Shown: positions 1 to 6,574 of the stretch, in pieces
How positions within the stretch are numbered: position 1 is the stretch's first letter
How the letters are laid out: each line of letters starts with the position of its first letter
Assembly: GCA_007133095.1 (NCBI GenBank)
Contig: SLNK01000027.1
Location: forward strand, 1-6,930
Direction of reading: 5' to 3'
DNA length: 6,930 bases
Source: Candidatus Peregrinibacteria bacterium
Lineage (GTDB): Bacteria; Patescibacteriota; Gracilibacteria; UBA1369; LOWO2-01-FULL-3
The notes under the pieces: generated by a model
What the model saw: only the letters and a program-made list of their open reading frames with translations
What the model was told of the DNA's origin: nothing
The model's database searches: none
Position numbers and translations under genes: made by a program

Positions 1-2
1 AC

Positions 3-1184
3 CTTTGGGAAGCAGGTAAATACAATGAATGGAGATTCAGAAACAATAATTCTTTCAAGAGTAAAATGAAATCGGAGGGATACGAATTGGGAGAACGGCT
101 TATGGCAAGAGAAGGAGGTCACCAGAAGTATCTGGAAAACTGTTTGAGAGCTCACAAGGAAGGAAAATACGTTAATCCTTATGAATACGCGGGAGTTGTT
201 ATGCACGCGGTTGAAGCGGGAAAATGCGCCATGCATGAAAAACTTTACTATCTGATTGAGGGAGTTGCTGCGGAAAATCAGCATGGGAGAACGATTTTAC
301 CTCCCGATTTTATGGGTATAGCCAACGCAGGAATGACAAATCAATTTCCTCTTTTGGATTTTTTGACGGCCAAAACAAAGCGAAGATATTGGGATCAGGC
401 GGAGGGAAGATACAGGGAATCGGAAGAGGGATACCAACTGGGGCTGGTGGATTTTAGAAATTGGATCAAATGGTTTGATGAAGGAAATCCGCAAAATCCT
501 GACAGGTGTAAACCAACGGACTTTGTTAAGGATTTTCTATACGAAACAATTCTCCCGCATGAAGAAACCAGAAGGCGTACCGCAAAGGGGATACGAAGAG
601 CGGAAAACATGGATCATGAAGATATTCCCGCGTATTTACCACACGTAGCGGTTGATAACATAGAAAGCGTATGTACAAGAAGGGCCGGAGGAGATGTGCT
701 GACAAGTAAAGCATATGCAAATGCATTCCCGGGATTCAACCAAGCCATCAAAAGTTTGGCCAAAAAGGGGAACAATGAAGTCCTGAAAGACGTAATAAAA
801 TCATACGTCAGATATGAGGGGATAATCAAAAACAGGTACAAAAAGCACAAAGATGATTTAGCAAGGTTGGGGGAGACGGAAGAGTTAAGCAAGCCTACGG
901 TAATAAATGACAAGCCCGCAAACGAATCAATTGCAGAGATAAACACCGTAATTGAGGGAATAATATCAGTATACGAAGGCAGCTATCCTGATCTGCGTCG
1001 TTTGTATGAGCTAACCAAAGAAGAGACTCCAAGATTTCGCACGGACAGAAACCAAAGAGAAAGACAGAAAGAAATAGATGAAGCTTTCGAAATGTTTAAT
1101 AGTGTTTTTGAAGAAGCTATAAACTCCGACGAAGGCGAGAGGATGGGGAACGCCATAGACTGGGAAAACCTATCGGGATTCTAA
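3..1184 (+). CDS. Unrecognised helix-rich cytoplasmic protein, 5'-truncated by the window edge
   Basis: I do not recognise this family. The first ATG in frame is at 66 (372 residues to the TAA at 1182-1184), but the frame is open for 21 further codons to the window edge and no Shine-Dalgarno precedes that ATG, so the gene probably begins upstream and this is its 3' part. Numbering from the ATG at 66, residues 38-105 look like the best-folded block, with an AGKCAMHEKLYYLIEG stretch (51-66) and an FPLLDFLTAK stretch (94-103). Residues 165-181 are rich in Arg. Residues 225-320 read as amphipathic helices, and the last 50 residues are acidic. There is no signal peptide, membrane segment, or Cys/His cluster typical of zinc fingers (Cys at 26, 54, 148, 203 are scattered). 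It lies 75 bp upstream of the RelA/SpoT-like gene on the same strand and shares a weak segment with it (265-320). Coding status is secure; function is unknown. Confidence 0.8.
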   Translation, partial: LWEAGKYNEWRFRNNNSFKSKMKSEGYELGERLMAREGGHQKYLENCLRAHKEGKYVNPYEYAGVVMHAVEAGKCAMHEKLYYLIEGVAAENQHGRTILPPDFMGIANAGMTNQFPLLDFLTAKTKRRYWDQAEGRYRESEEGYQLGLVDFRNWIKWFDEGNPQNPDRCKPTDFVKDFLYETILPHEETRRRTAKGIRRAENMDHEDIPAYLPHVAVDNIESVCTRRAGGDVLTSKAYANAFPGFNQAIKSLAKKGNNEVLKDVIKSYVRYEGIIKNRYKKHKDDLARLGETEELSKPTVINDKPANESIAEINTVIEGIISVYEGSYPDLRRLYELTKEETPRFRTDRNQRERQKEIDEAFEMFNSVFEEAINSDEGERMGNAIDWENLSGF

Positions 1185-1202
1185 AGATTTTGAAAACCGA
1201 GC

Positions 1203-1230
1203 TTGACAGCAAGGCACATAGTATTGTAAA
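1203..1230 (+). promoter_or_regulatory. Possible sigma70-type promoter for the RelA/SpoT-like gene
   Basis: A perfect -35 TTGACA (1203-1208) is followed after 16 bp by TGTAAA (1225-1230), which matches the -10 consensus at four of six positions. Transcription would start near 1237 and leave a leader of only about 23 nt before the ATG at 1260, without a Shine-Dalgarno. This would let the downstream gene be expressed separately from the upstream one. The weak -10 keeps confidence low. Confidence 0.35.
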
Positions 1231-1248
1231 AAACAGTACTGAGTTTTT
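1220..1248 (+). terminator. Weak hairpin plus T-run between the two unknown genes
   Basis: AGTATTG (1220-1226) and CAGTACT (1234-1240) can pair over seven positions with one G-U wobble around a seven-base A-rich loop. They are followed, after GAG, by TTTTT (1244-1248). The stem is AT-rich and short, so it would be a poor intrinsic terminator. It also overlaps the candidate -10, so it could equally be chance. It is listed as a possible end of the upstream transcript or a structure in the downstream leader. Confidence 0.22.
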
Positions 1249-1259
1249 AAAATAATAAA

Positions 1260-2702
1260 ATGGGGAAAAAAGTGGGACAGATGGAATTTGAAGAATTTGC
1301 TGATGAACAAAACGCAAAGGCATCTTATGAAAATATGCTGAGGGCTCTCGGCGTTGTTTCCGATTGTGGAGATAAGGCCGTTGATAACCCCAAAATAATC
1401 AAGAAAATTAACAAAATTATAGAGGGAGTCAGAGAAAGATATGACGAAAATACAAGCGGGTTGAAGGATTTTTTAACAACCACGGAAGAAGTTTTGTTGG
1501 AAATTTTGGGAAAAGACGCCCAAAAAGCACTTTCCATGATTGACGGAATTACACCCGGCGTGACAGAGGAAGAGGAAATAATAAAACTTCTAAAGACACA
1601 CGATATTAATTTATACGATTCCAAAGCCAGAGAGAAGAAACGTGTAGATGAGTATATTACGGAAGTTTTGACGGAGGCGATAAAATACTTTGACGAGCTT
1701 ATTGCAACCAATGGGACAAGTCCGGTGCATAAATCTCTAAGACAGGTGAACACGGACGAGGGAATATTCACAATATTCAGAACAGCCGCGGGAAAGGGGA
1801 GAAAACTTCTGGTGGCGCAAGCATGCGCGCTCTTAAGAATAGCTACCGTTATCGATTTTATGAACAGAACTGAAAAATTCAGAATCATGACGGAGTTCGC
1901 GGAAAAACTGGAAGAAATATGTAAAGAACGATTTGATGACAAGCGAGTAAGGGGAAAAATTTATTTCAGGACCGGGTGTGATGGGGAAATACCGATGGAA
2001 ATAAAAGAAGTGAATGTAAGAGGCAAAACAAGAGAGAGCATTACGACCAAATTGTTGCACAAGCCGGAATACAGGGAAGACAAAGTTTTAGACCACGTTG
2101 GAATAAGGGTGACAACAAAAACTCCCGGAGATTCATTAAGGTTCATATATTATACTTTTTTCTCAAAGATAGACCCCCTCTTCCCGATGAGCTCAATTCG
2201 CGTAAACAGAACAAAACAGTTGTTGGTGGACGAAGATAAGTTGTTGGAAATTTTTAACGACCCTGAGTTATCTCGAAAATTCTTTGACCAACTTGCAAAA
2301 GATACAATAAATCACGCGGAGCTGGAAAATTTGGGGGGGATGGCAAGTTTGGGAGAGACCGGTGCAACCAATGAATTCTCATCCGCAAAATACAGAGCAA
2401 TTCACATAACTTTTGATTTACGCCTGACTCTTGACGGAAAAAAGAGGACGTTCCCCATAGAAATGCAGGTACTGGATGAGAAATCAAAAGAAATAAACGA
2501 ATATGGTGAGGCCGCACACGACGATTACGTCGGAAGAAGAAATGTGGCGATGAAAAAACGTGTATACGAAGAAAGAAATCTACTTACGGAATTTGAAAAA
2601 ATCAAAGAAGAACAAAAATGTAAGGCAAAAAGGAAAGGGATAATAAAAACGAAACGAGCCAGAAGTCCTAAATCAGCTCAAAAAACTCGTCGAAAGAAAT
2701 AG
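1260..2702 (+). CDS. Stand-alone RelA/SpoT-like nucleotidyltransferase with novel N-terminal region and basic tail
   Basis: The 480-residue product has a C-terminal half that aligns by motif with the (p)ppGpp synthetase domain. R254-x-K256-xxx-SI-xx-K264-L matches the ATP-binding R-x-K-xxx-SI-xx-K-M motif; D278-xxxx-R283 (LDHVGIRV) matches the catalytic Asp strand; Y378-xxx-H382 matches GYQSLH; E401-x-Q403 matches ExQIR; EYGEAAH (414-420) matches the conserved EYGxAAH. Known family members transfer pyrophosphate from ATP to GDP/GTP, to adenosine nucleotides, or to the tRNA 3' end. Differences: the Asn-Gly before the acceptor Tyr is Ala-Lys, the QIR Arg is Leu, and about 55 extra residues lie between D278 and Y378. 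No HD hydrolase, TGS or ACT domain is visible. Residues 1-230 are helical and unrecognised; 451-480 are strongly Lys/Arg-rich. Start: ATG at 1260; an in-frame ATG at 1281 is an alternative. It ends in TAG and overlaps the thrS 3' end. Fold call fairly sure; substrate unknown. Confidence 0.85.
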   Translation: MGKKVGQMEFEEFADEQNAKASYENMLRALGVVSDCGDKAVDNPKIIKKINKIIEGVRERYDENTSGLKDFLTTTEEVLLEILGKDAQKALSMIDGITPGVTEEEEIIKLLKTHDINLYDSKAREKKRVDEYITEVLTEAIKYFDELIATNGTSPVHKSLRQVNTDEGIFTIFRTAAGKGRKLLVAQACALLRIATVIDFMNRTEKFRIMTEFAEKLEEICKERFDDKRVRGKIYFRTGCDGEIPMEIKEVNVRGKTRESITTKLLHKPEYREDKVLDHVGIRVTTKTPGDSLRFIYYTFFSKIDPLFPMSSIRVNRTKQLLVDEDKLLEIFNDPELSRKFFDQLAKDTINHAELENLGGMASLGETGATNEFSSAKYRAIHITFDLRLTLDGKKRTFPIEMQVLDEKSKEINEYGEAAHDDYVGRRNVAMKKRVYEERNLLTEFEKIKEEQKCKAKRKGIIKTKRARSPKSAQKTRRKK

Positions 2703-4398
2703 TCTTCTGTTCTTTTGTGGCGTAATCTCTAACCGCTATGGTACCTTCCGCGACCTCTTTTTCCCCGACCACCAGCATATAAGGGATTTTCATCAATTCG
2801 GCGGCGCGTATCTTTTTTCCGAGTGTCTCATTGGAGTCATCAATTTCAATACGGACACCGGCATCTTTAAATTTTTTTAAAAGCTCTTTTGCGTAGTCGT
2901 TAAATTTGTCCGAAACGGGTAGGATTCTTGCCTGTACGGGAGCCAGCCACACGGGGAATGCGCCCGCGTAGTGTTCGGTAAGTATTCCCATAAATCGCTC
3001 AATTGAGCCCAGAAGGGCTCTGTGGATCATAAAAGGACGATGCTTGTTCCCGTCCTCTCCCACATATGTGACATCAAATCTCTCGGGAAGATTGAAATCG
3101 AATTGAATTGTTGTCATTTGCCACTCGCGACCAATTGCATCCTTTACTTTAAGATCAATTTTCGGGCCGTAAAAAGCTCCGCCGCCTTCATCAATCTCAA
3201 CTTCAAGATTTTCGGCTTTTACCGCCTTCAACAGCGAGTCCTGAGCCTTCTCCCACCTCTCGGGCTCCCCGACTTTCTTCTCCGGCATCGTGGCAAGATA
3301 AGCCTTTATTTCGGTAAATCCGAGCTTCTTCCACATATAAAGAGAGAAGCGCAAAACTTCCCGGACTTCGTCTTCAATTTGCTCCGGAGTACAGAAAATA
3401 TGGGCGTCATCCTGAGTAAAACCTCTAACCCGCAGAAGTCCGTGCAGAACACCGGATTTTTCGTATCGATAAACGGTTCCCAGCTCAGCCCATCTCATAG
3501 GGAGATCTCTGTAAGAACGGGAAGAGGACTGGTAAGCCTTTATATGGAAAGGGCAATTCATCGGTTTAATAAAATAATCTTCTCCGTCTATGTCCATGTG
3601 GGAGTACATACTTTCCCTGTAAAAGTCCAGATGACCGGAAGTGTGCCAAAGGCTTGCCTTTCCTATATGTGGAGTAAACAATAATTCGTATCCGTTCTTA
3701 AAGTGTTCCGCTTTCCACCACTCTTCAATTGAATTTCTCACACGCGCTCCCTTCGGAAGCCACAAAACCAGCCCGGCTCCCACTTCTTCATCAAAAGTAA
3801 AAAGCTCCAAATCCTTCCCGAGCCTCCTGTGGTCGCGCTTCTTCACCTCTTCAAGACGTTTGAGATATTCATCAAGTTCCTCTTTTGTGTGCCAGCAAGT
3901 GCCGTAAATCCTCTGCAACATGGGATTTTTCTCATCCCCGCGCCAATACGCGCCGGCTATTTTCAATAGTTTAAAAGGCCCAATCTGCCCGGTATGATCC
4001 ACATGGTGCCCCCGACACAAATCCACGAACATCGGCTTGCCATCCGCGGGCATAACACTTTCATAAAAAGTTATTTTCTCATCACCGCGTGAAAGCTCAT
4101 CCACCAGCTCCAATTTGTATTTTTGGCCGGTTTGATCCAAAAAATCCTTCGCTTTCTCCGCAGATTCATCCCTTCGGATAAACTTTTGATTCTGCTTGAT
4201 GATCTGCTTCATCTTCTTCTCAATGAGCGGCAAATCTTCCGGAATAAGGGTGCGGGGAAGATCAAAATCGTAATAAAAACCGTCTTCTATGGTCGGACCA
4301 ATTCCAAGCTTCGCTTCAGGAAACATCTGCATTACCGCCTCGGCCAGAACATGGGAGCAGGAGTGCCTCATCGCTTCGATATCAACTTTCTGTTTCAT
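2668..4398 (-). CDS. thrS: Threonyl-tRNA synthetase lacking the N-terminal TGS domain
   Basis: This class II cytoplasmic enzyme attaches threonine to tRNA-Thr and removes mischarged serine. The product is 576 residues, against 642 in E. coli. It starts directly in the editing domain: HSCSH (H12, H16) and CRGHH (C128, H132) match the editing residues H73, H77, C182 and H186 of the E. coli enzyme. The catalytic core has the three zinc ligands C282 (MNCPFH), H333 (DDAHIF) and H459 (MIHRALLGS), with spacings of 51 and 126 residues identical to E. coli C334, H385 and H511. Motif 2 spans about 308-335 and motif 3 follows H459. The anticodon-binding domain is about 482-576. The reading frame stays open upstream to 4818, but that part is antisense to recF; the ATG at 4396-4398 is the start that gives a normal ThrRS N-terminus. 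The gene is divergent from recF and convergent with the RelA/SpoT-like gene. Stop is TAG. Confidence 0.97.
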   Translation of the reverse strand: MKQKVDIEAMRHSCSHVLAEAVMQMFPEAKLGIGPTIEDGFYYDFDLPRTLIPEDLPLIEKKMKQIIKQNQKFIRRDESAEKAKDFLDQTGQKYKLELVDELSRGDEKITFYESVMPADGKPMFVDLCRGHHVDHTGQIGPFKLLKIAGAYWRGDEKNPMLQRIYGTCWHTKEELDEYLKRLEEVKKRDHRRLGKDLELFTFDEEVGAGLVLWLPKGARVRNSIEEWWKAEHFKNGYELLFTPHIGKASLWHTSGHLDFYRESMYSHMDIDGEDYFIKPMNCPFHIKAYQSSSRSYRDLPMRWAELGTVYRYEKSGVLHGLLRVRGFTQDDAHIFCTPEQIEDEVREVLRFSLYMWKKLGFTEIKAYLATMPEKKVGEPERWEKAQDSLLKAVKAENLEVEIDEGGGAFYGPKIDLKVKDAIGREWQMTTIQFDFNLPERFDVTYVGEDGNKHRPFMIHRALLGSIERFMGILTEHYAGAFPVWLAPVQARILPVSDKFNDYAKELLKKFKDAGVRIEIDDSNETLGKKIRAAELMKIPYMLVVGEKEVAEGTIAVRDYATKEQKTISFDEFFELI

Positions 4399-4455
4399 GA
4401 AAAATTGGTTACAATCGCTTTGCAAATTCTCAGCAAACCGCCAACAAATCTTAAA
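4399..4455. promoter_or_regulatory. 57-bp divergent intergenic region between thrS and recF
   Basis: Any promoters for both genes must lie here or within the opposing 5' ends. On the plus strand TACAAT (4410-4415) is a five-of-six -10 match without a convincing -35. On the minus strand TTGCTG and TGTAAC are separated by 17 bp, a weak match that would give a thrS leader of only a few bases. Neither start codon has a Shine-Dalgarno sequence. The space is too short for a T-box or other long leader for thrS. Confidence 0.35.
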
Positions 4456-5541
4456 ATGAAACTCACAAAACTGCAACTGGAAAACTTCCGTAATTACGGT
4501 GAGTACACGTATGAATTCCCTTCGGATAAAAATTGTACGGTAATAGTCGGGGAAAACGGGCGGGGAAAAACAAACCTGTTGGAGGCGATTCATATTCTTT
4601 CTTTGGGAAAGTCTTTCCGCGCGGCATATCACGACGAACTCATAAAATGGACAAACAATTATACAAGATGCAGAGGGAGTGTTTCTTTGGATGAAGAAAC
4701 AACGGAATTGGAAGTTTTTTATGAAGCGGAGCCGGCAAAGAAGAAAAACTTCAAAAGGAACGGAGTTAGTCTGAAAAACAGCGAATACATCGGCAGTTTC
4801 TTGACGGTGCTTTTTCATCCGGAGGATCTTAATATGCTGTATCTTAGCCCTTCTCTAAGGAGAAAATATCTTGATACCGTGCTCTGCCAGACGGACAAAA
4901 AATATCTGGAATCTCTAATCGGATACAAAAAAGTACTCAAGCAACGGAACGCCCTTTTGAACGAAATAAGAGAGGCATCCTTCGGGGGGAAGAAAACGGA
5001 TAAATTGGAGGATGACCTTGCGGCATGGGACATTGAATTTCTTGAATTTGCCGATGTGATAATAGAAAAACGATCAAGCTTTATAAAATTACTGGAAGAC
5101 GAAATAGAGTCCGCATACCGGTCCATTTCCGGCGGAGAAGAAGAAGTAAAAATCAAATATGAACGCAGTTTGAAAGCCCCCGCGGAAGAAAACCTGAAGA
5201 ACGCAAGAAAAAGGGACATTTTCAGAGCTGAATCATCACGGGGTCCCCACAGAGACGATTTAAAATTCTATATAAACGGCAAGGAAATAAGTTCATCGGC
5301 GTCCAGAGGAGAATTCAGAACACTTCTTTTAGCGATAAAAATGGGAGAAATAAGTTATATACAAAACAAAACGGGCAAAAACCCGGTTTTATTGCTTGAT
5401 GACGTTTTTTCAGAGTTGGATGAAAAACGAAAAAAACACTTATTGGAGGTAATAAACGGGTGCCAGACCATAATAACGGCTACAGACACAGCCGGAATAG
5501 GAGAAATAAAAGAGAATAGCAACCTGGTGCAAATTGATTAA
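4456..5541 (+). CDS. recF: RecF, recombinational DNA repair ATPase
   Basis: RecF binds DNA at gaps and, with RecO and RecR, helps load RecA at stalled forks and post-replicative gaps. The 361-residue product has normal family length and the ABC/SMC-like head in order: an N-terminal LQLENFRNY segment (7-14), Walker A GENGRGKTN (32-40), the LGKSFR segment (50-55), a helical middle (150-230), GPHRDDL (263-269), the signature-like ASRGEFRTLLLAIKMGE (282-298), Walker B VLLLDDVFSELD (311-322) with its Asp pair, and the switch-region TATD (341-344). The frame is open back to 4123, but that portion is antisense to the thrS coding region; the ATG at 4456 gives the standard RecF start. No Shine-Dalgarno precedes it (leader is AAATCTTAAA). 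It is not beside dnaN or gyrB here: thrS diverges upstream and a PrsW-type protease follows 50 bp downstream. Stop is TAA. Confidence 0.96.
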   Translation: MKLTKLQLENFRNYGEYTYEFPSDKNCTVIVGENGRGKTNLLEAIHILSLGKSFRAAYHDELIKWTNNYTRCRGSVSLDEETTELEVFYEAEPAKKKNFKRNGVSLKNSEYIGSFLTVLFHPEDLNMLYLSPSLRRKYLDTVLCQTDKKYLESLIGYKKVLKQRNALLNEIREASFGGKKTDKLEDDLAAWDIEFLEFADVIIEKRSSFIKLLEDEIESAYRSISGGEEEVKIKYERSLKAPAEENLKNARKRDIFRAESSRGPHRDDLKFYINGKEISSSASRGEFRTLLLAIKMGEISYIQNKTGKNPVLLLDDVFSELDEKRKKHLLEVINGCQTIITATDTAGIGEIKENSNLVQID

Positions 5542-5562
5542 GATGTAATATTGTGTTATAAT
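5534..5562 (+). promoter_or_regulatory. Strong extended -10 promoter for the PrsW-type gene
   Basis: TTGATT (5534-5539; four of six to the -35 consensus) is followed by an ideal 17-bp spacer and a perfect TATAAT (5557-5562), preceded by TGT as an extended -10 element. The -35 ends exactly at the start of the recF TAA codon region (it overlaps codons 360-361 and the stop's first T). Transcription should start near 5569, giving a leader of about 22 nt that is A-rich and free of a Shine-Dalgarno. Confidence 0.75.
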
Positions 5563-5591
5563 AGGCAAAACAAAAACAAAAATATCAAACG

Positions 5592-6497
5592 ATGGGAAAC
5601 TCCATACAAATTGCGGGCTCGATAATTTTGGCGACAATACCCGCTTTGGCGTGGGGATATGTTTTTTACAAGAAAAACCCTGAAGGCAAATACATAACGG
5701 CTCTGATTTTCATAGTGGGGGCGTTATCGGTATTCCCGATACTTCTGTACAAGATATCCTGGCAGTTTTTCCCCTGGATGAACGCTTTCAACTTCGCCAA
5801 TAGGTACACGGAGGACATAATAGGGTTTTCCAGTCTGGTGCTTCTTCCTCTCAGCGTGGTAATAACGTTTATGATCGTGGGCGCGATAGAAGAGGTAATG
5901 AAAATGTTGGCGGTTAGGAGTGTGGACAAAAACAGAATAAAAACAATAGATGACTCCATAGAGTTCTTCATAATAGCGGCTCTTGGGTTCTCATTCACGG
6001 AAAATATTCTTTATTTCTACAACATATGGGTTGTTCACGGAGCGGACAATCTGGTTCTGCCGTTCCTTTTCAGATCCTCTTTTTCAACATTTGCGCACCT
6101 TTTGTTTTCCGGAATTTTGGGTTATTACTACGGAGTTGCGCACTTTGCAAAGCCTATTCTGCAGGAGGAATTAAGGAAAGGAAGGAAACACAACATACTC
6201 ACAAAATTGCAGGAAAAATTTGGGTTTAAGAAGGAAAAGATATTTTATAGAGAAAAATTGCTGGAAGGGTTGATCATCGCTATAGGTTTGCACGCGCTAT
6301 TTAATATATTTTTGGAGATGGGGCTCACATTCATGATTATTATCTTCCTGTTCGGAGGAAACGCGGCTTTGAATTATCTTTTCAATAAAAAAGAAAATCA
6401 CAAAAATTACGGAAAATTGTACGAATCAACCAGAAATCATCAAGTTTCCGGGGAAACAATCCCCATAGAACAAACATCTTTAAATACGGAAACTTAA
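5592..6497 (+). CDS. PrsW-family intramembrane metalloprotease
   Basis: This 301-residue polytopic membrane protein has the motif set of the PrsW/CAAX-protease-like superfamily in order: EEVMK (E100, E101, K104), GFSFTEN (G132 to N138), FAHLLFSG with H169, and HALFN (H234, N238). These Glu and His residues are expected to form the metal-binding active site inside the membrane. Hydrophobic segments are visible at about 6-26, 35-54, 78-99, 124-147, 162-182, 223-241 and 244-264, that is seven or eight passes; the last 35 residues are hydrophilic. In Bacillus subtilis PrsW cleaves the anti-sigma factor RsiW, but family members have other or unknown substrates and no anti-sigma or sigma gene is seen nearby, so I give no symbol. 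It has its own good promoter downstream of recF and precedes uvrA. The start ATG at 5592 follows an A-rich leader without Shine-Dalgarno; stop is TAA. Confidence 0.88.
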   Translation: MGNSIQIAGSIILATIPALAWGYVFYKKNPEGKYITALIFIVGALSVFPILLYKISWQFFPWMNAFNFANRYTEDIIGFSSLVLLPLSVVITFMIVGAIEEVMKMLAVRSVDKNRIKTIDDSIEFFIIAALGFSFTENILYFYNIWVVHGADNLVLPFLFRSSFSTFAHLLFSGILGYYYGVAHFAKPILQEELRKGRKHNILTKLQEKFGFKKEKIFYREKLLEGLIIAIGLHALFNIFLEMGLTFMIIIFLFGGNAALNYLFNKKENHKNYGKLYESTRNHQVSGETIPIEQTSLNTET

Positions 6498-6505
6498 CTT
6501 GCCCC

Positions 6506-6534
6506 TTGAAAAAGTAAAAAAAATGTGGTAACTT
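6506..6534 (+). promoter_or_regulatory. Candidate uvrA promoter
   Basis: TTGAAA (6506-6511; five of six) and TAACTT (6529-6534; three of six) are separated by 17 bp, with TGG just before the -10 as an extended element that could make up for its weakness. Transcription would begin near 6541, about 34 nt before the uvrA ATG. No LexA-type box (CTGT-N8-ACAG or GAAC-N4-GTTC) was found in the gap, so SOS control is not supported. Confidence 0.45.
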
Positions 6535-6535
6535 T

Positions 6536-6561
6536 CGCGCTTGCGTAATGAGCGTGATTTT
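6536..6561 (+). terminator. Small hairpin with T4 between prsW-like gene and uvrA
   Basis: CGCGCTT (6536-6542) and GAGCGTG (6550-6556) can pair over seven positions, two of them G-U, around a seven-base loop, followed after one A by TTTT (6558-6561). It could be a weak terminator for the upstream gene or, since it lies at the predicted uvrA start point, a 5' leader structure. The T-run is short and the role uncertain. Confidence 0.3.
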
Positions 6562-6574
6562 AAGATGATTTTCA

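Noticed and set aside
1716..1769. HD-type hydrolase motif near HKSLRQVNTD in the RelA/SpoT-like protein
   Set aside because: A lone His and an Asp nine residues later are present, but the paired HD and downstream Glu-Asp/Asn-Asp motifs of the hydrolase domain are missing.
1325..1942. A 205-codon minus-strand open frame inside the RelA/SpoT-like gene
   Set aside because: Ser/Phe/Ile-rich composition typical of the antisense of a Glu/Lys-rich gene; the plus-strand frame carries the conserved motifs.
3022..3907. Open frames of 220 and 88 codons on the plus strand inside thrS
   Set aside because: They are shadows of thrS with no recognisable motif, and thrS is unambiguous on the other strand.
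4123..4455. A 111-codon N-terminal extension of the recF frame
   Set aside because: It is antisense to the thrS coding region and RecF proteins normally start at the sequence encoded from 4456, giving the usual length of about 360.
4399..4455. T-box or other threonine-responsive leader for thrS
   Set aside because: The whole divergent gap is 57 bp, too short for such a leader, and it has no stem structures of note.
4399..4818. A 140-codon N-terminal extension of the thrS reading frame
   Set aside because: It is antisense to the start of recF, reads as low-complexity Phe/Cys/Arg-rich sequence with no TGS-like features, and the ATG at 4396-4398 gives a normal editing-domain start.
6498..6574. 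SOS (LexA) box before uvrA
   Set aside because: Neither CTGT-N8-ACAG nor GAAC-N4-GTTC is present in the gap.
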